Source: Gammaproteobacteria bacterium (lineage in GTDB: Bacteria; Pseudomonadota; Gammaproteobacteria; Steroidobacterales; Steroidobacteraceae). From it: a stretch of 64,000 bases of DNA. The translations under genes and the position numbers were made by a program. Positions 62,750 to 64,000 of the stretch are shown here, one piece after another. Location: the NCBI GenBank assembly GCA_028293725.1, contig JAQGOE010000019.1, positions 14,649 to 78,648 on the forward strand, read 5' to 3'. Below the pieces are notes generated by a model. That model saw only the letters and a program-made list of their open reading frames with translations, made no database searches and was not told the DNA's origin. The stretch's first letter is position 1. Each line of letters starts with the position of its first letter.

Positions 62750-63925
62750 ATGTCCAATGTTCTGCCACTCTCGGGTAAGCCCGTGCCCACCTCATCCGGC
62801 CTGAATTCCGTTGAGGAAATCCTTGCCGATCTGCGCGCGGGGCGCATGGTCATCATCATGGACGACGAGGATCGCGAGAACGAAGGCGACCTCATCATGG
62901 CGGCGGATCGCGCGACTCCCGAGGCAGTTGCATTCATGATCCGCTATACCAGCGGCATCATCTGCGTACCCATGGAGGAAGAAGGCCTCGTGCGCCTCGA
63001 CCTTCCGCAGATGGTCATGGCCAACAGCGAGTCGCATCGGACCGCGTTCACGGTGTCGGTGGATCTGAAAGCGGGTACGACCACCGGCGTCTCGTCGGCG
63101 GACCGCGCCGCGACGATTCGGGCGCTCGCCGATTCCACCGCCGCCGCGGCGGACTTCGCGCGCCCTGGCCACATCTTCCCGCTCCGCTCGCGCAAGGGCG
63201 GCGTCCTCGTGAGGGCCGGACACACCGAGGCTTCCGTGGACCTCTGCCGTCTCGCAGGGCTGAAGCCCGCGGGCGTGTTGTGTGAAATTATGAACGACGA
63301 CGGCACGATGGCGCGCCGACCGGAGTTGGAAGCCTTCGCTAAGCGACACAACCTCAAGATCGGCACCATCGCCGATCTCATTCGCCACCGCCTGCGCAAC
63401 GAGCGCTCGGTCGAGCGCATCTCCGAGCAGACGGTGCAAACGGATCTCGGTGAGTTTCGGCTCTACGCATACGAAGACCGCGTCAATCAGGACGTGCACC
63501 TGGCGCTGGCGCGTGGACGCCTCGACGGGCCGGAAGCACCGCTTGTGCGTGTGCATCTCCCTGACACACTTCGAGACCTCCTCGGAGTCCGGTCTCGACA
63601 GGGGGCGTGGACATTGCGCGCCGTCATGAAACGCATTGCCGAGTCTGGCAATGGCGTGGTCGTCATACTTCGGCAGCAGGAATCTCCTCGCGACCTCACG
63701 GACTCGGTGCGTTGGCTCGCGTCGACCGCACAGTCGGCCACGCAGTCCGAGCGTGCTGACAAGACGGAAGGCGAGGGGGCGGTGTTGCGAACCTTCGGTG
63801 TCGGTGCGCAGATATTGAAAGACCTTGGCGTGCGGCGCATGCGGGTGTTATCCGCCCCGAAACAGATGCACGGCATCTCCGCATTCGATCTCGAAATCGA
63901 AGGCTACGTCGGGGAAGAGAGCTGA
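62750..63925 (+). CDS. ribB: RibBX, 3,4-dihydroxy-2-butanone-4-phosphate synthase fused to a degenerate GTP cyclohydrolase II domain
   Basis: A 391-residue protein. Residues 1-215 are a complete RibB: the acidic metal site MVIIMDDEDRENEGDLIMAA, TAFTVSVDLKAGTTTGVSSA, the histidine in RAGHTEASVDLCRLAGLKPA and EIMNDDGTMARRPELEAFAK. The C-terminal 175 residues align with GTP cyclohydrolase II. However, the zinc-binding cysteine region is replaced (VRVHLPDTLRDLLGVRSRQG instead of a Cys-containing stretch), and the HRQEGR-like motif reads LRQQESPRDL. The second activity is therefore probably lost, as in proteins called RibBX. ribH follows after 1 bp. Confidence 0.94.
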   Translation: MSNVLPLSGKPVPTSSGLNSVEEILADLRAGRMVIIMDDEDRENEGDLIMAADRATPEAVAFMIRYTSGIICVPMEEEGLVRLDLPQMVMANSESHRTAFTVSVDLKAGTTTGVSSADRAATIRALADSTAAAADFARPGHIFPLRSRKGGVLVRAGHTEASVDLCRLAGLKPAGVLCEIMNDDGTMARRPELEAFAKRHNLKIGTIADLIRHRLRNERSVERISEQTVQTDLGEFRLYAYEDRVNQDVHLALARGRLDGPEAPLVRVHLPDTLRDLLGVRSRQGAWTLRAVMKRIAESGNGVVVILRQQESPRDLTDSVRWLASTAQSATQSERADKTEGEGAVLRTFGVGAQILKDLGVRRMRVLSAPKQMHGISAFDLEIEGYVGEES

Positions 63926-63926
63926 G

Positions 63927-64000
63927 ATGGAGTCTTCTCCGATCGTCGAAGGCCAGGTGACCGCACAGGGCCGCAAGGTCGCTGTCGTGGCCGCGCGCTT
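63927..64000 (+). CDS. ribH: 6,7-dimethyl-8-ribityllumazine synthase (5' end only)
   Basis: The ATG at 63927 opens MESSPIVEGQVTAQGRKVAV, then VAARF, the standard N-terminus of lumazine synthase, in which the Phe begins the substrate-binding region. Only about 24 residues are in the window. It lies 1 bp after the ribBX stop and catalyses the condensation giving the substrate of riboflavin synthase (61147-61746). Confidence 0.9.
   Translation, partial: MESSPIVEGQVTAQGRKVAVVAAR

Noticed and set aside
1..64000. CRISPR arrays, tRNA/rRNA genes, insertion sequences or prophage genes
   Set aside because: No regularly spaced repeats, cloverleaf-like sequences, transposases or phage proteins were found on either strand.

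Overview
The window is a GC-rich chromosomal segment of a motile gammaproteobacterium. The gene order (fleQ-fleR-fliEFGHIJK, fliLMNOPQR-flhBA, flhF-flhG-fliA-cheY-cheZ, motC-motD) and the sigma54/FleQ plus sigma28/FliA promoter logic resemble the polar-flagellum systems of Pseudomonas, Xanthomonadales and Steroidobacterales. I could not fix a genus from the sequence alone. No tRNA, rRNA, insertion sequence, prophage or CRISPR array was seen.

Layout. (1) 1-6905, minus strand: flgBCDEFGHI and the first two thirds of flgJ, covering rod, hook and P/L rings; flgK and flgL would lie to the left, outside the window. (2) 7072-9766, plus strand: flgA, then two successive flgM-flgN pairs (anti-sigma28 factor plus filament-export chaperone), each pair with its own recognisable sigma28 promoter. 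(3) 9894-24758, minus strand: a chemotaxis block read from right to left as STAS protein, cheA, cheW, two tandem paralogous chemoreceptors, cheY, a small secreted protein, a protein with a CheZ-like DxxxQ motif, cheR, cheD, cheB and two tandem HDOD proteins. (4) 24880-31760, minus: flhF, flhG, fliA, cheY, cheZ, motC, motD and a DUF2802 protein. (5) 31773-46260, minus: the export apparatus and basal body, fliE to fliK, then fliL to fliR, flhB and flhA. (6) 46288-49965, minus: FleR-like and FleQ-like sigma54 activators, a probable PilZ protein and fliS. (7) 50094-56813, minus: a DUF4145 protein, an AcvB/VirJ-type hydrolase, mprF and ettA. (8) 56998-64000, plus: a histone-deacetylase-like enzyme, glyA, nrdR and the riboflavin genes ribD, ribE, ribBX and ribH (partial), with a cytochrome P460-family gene inserted among them.

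How the parts work together. FleQ plus sigma54 should drive fleR, fliL, flgB and flgA, all of which have -24/-12 elements with exact spacing. These build the hook-basal body. FliA then serves the late promoters found here (two flgMN promoters and fliS), held in check by two FlgM paralogs. FlhF and FlhG set flagellar position and number. MotC/MotD and the CheA-CheW-CheY-CheZ-CheR-CheB-CheD pathway control rotation. Filament genes fliC and fliD are not in the window.

Most notable observations: a GC-rich palindromic repeat family embedded in frame, in both orientations and more than one reading frame, in the inter-domain linkers of CheA and FlhF; the duplicated flgMN modules with separate sigma28 promoters; FleQ/FleR homologs that both lack the N-terminal sensory domain, with no FleS partner; a possible second CheZ-type phosphatase beside cheR; and several well-spaced sigma54 promoters that settle gene starts, including one that would make flgA nearly leaderless.
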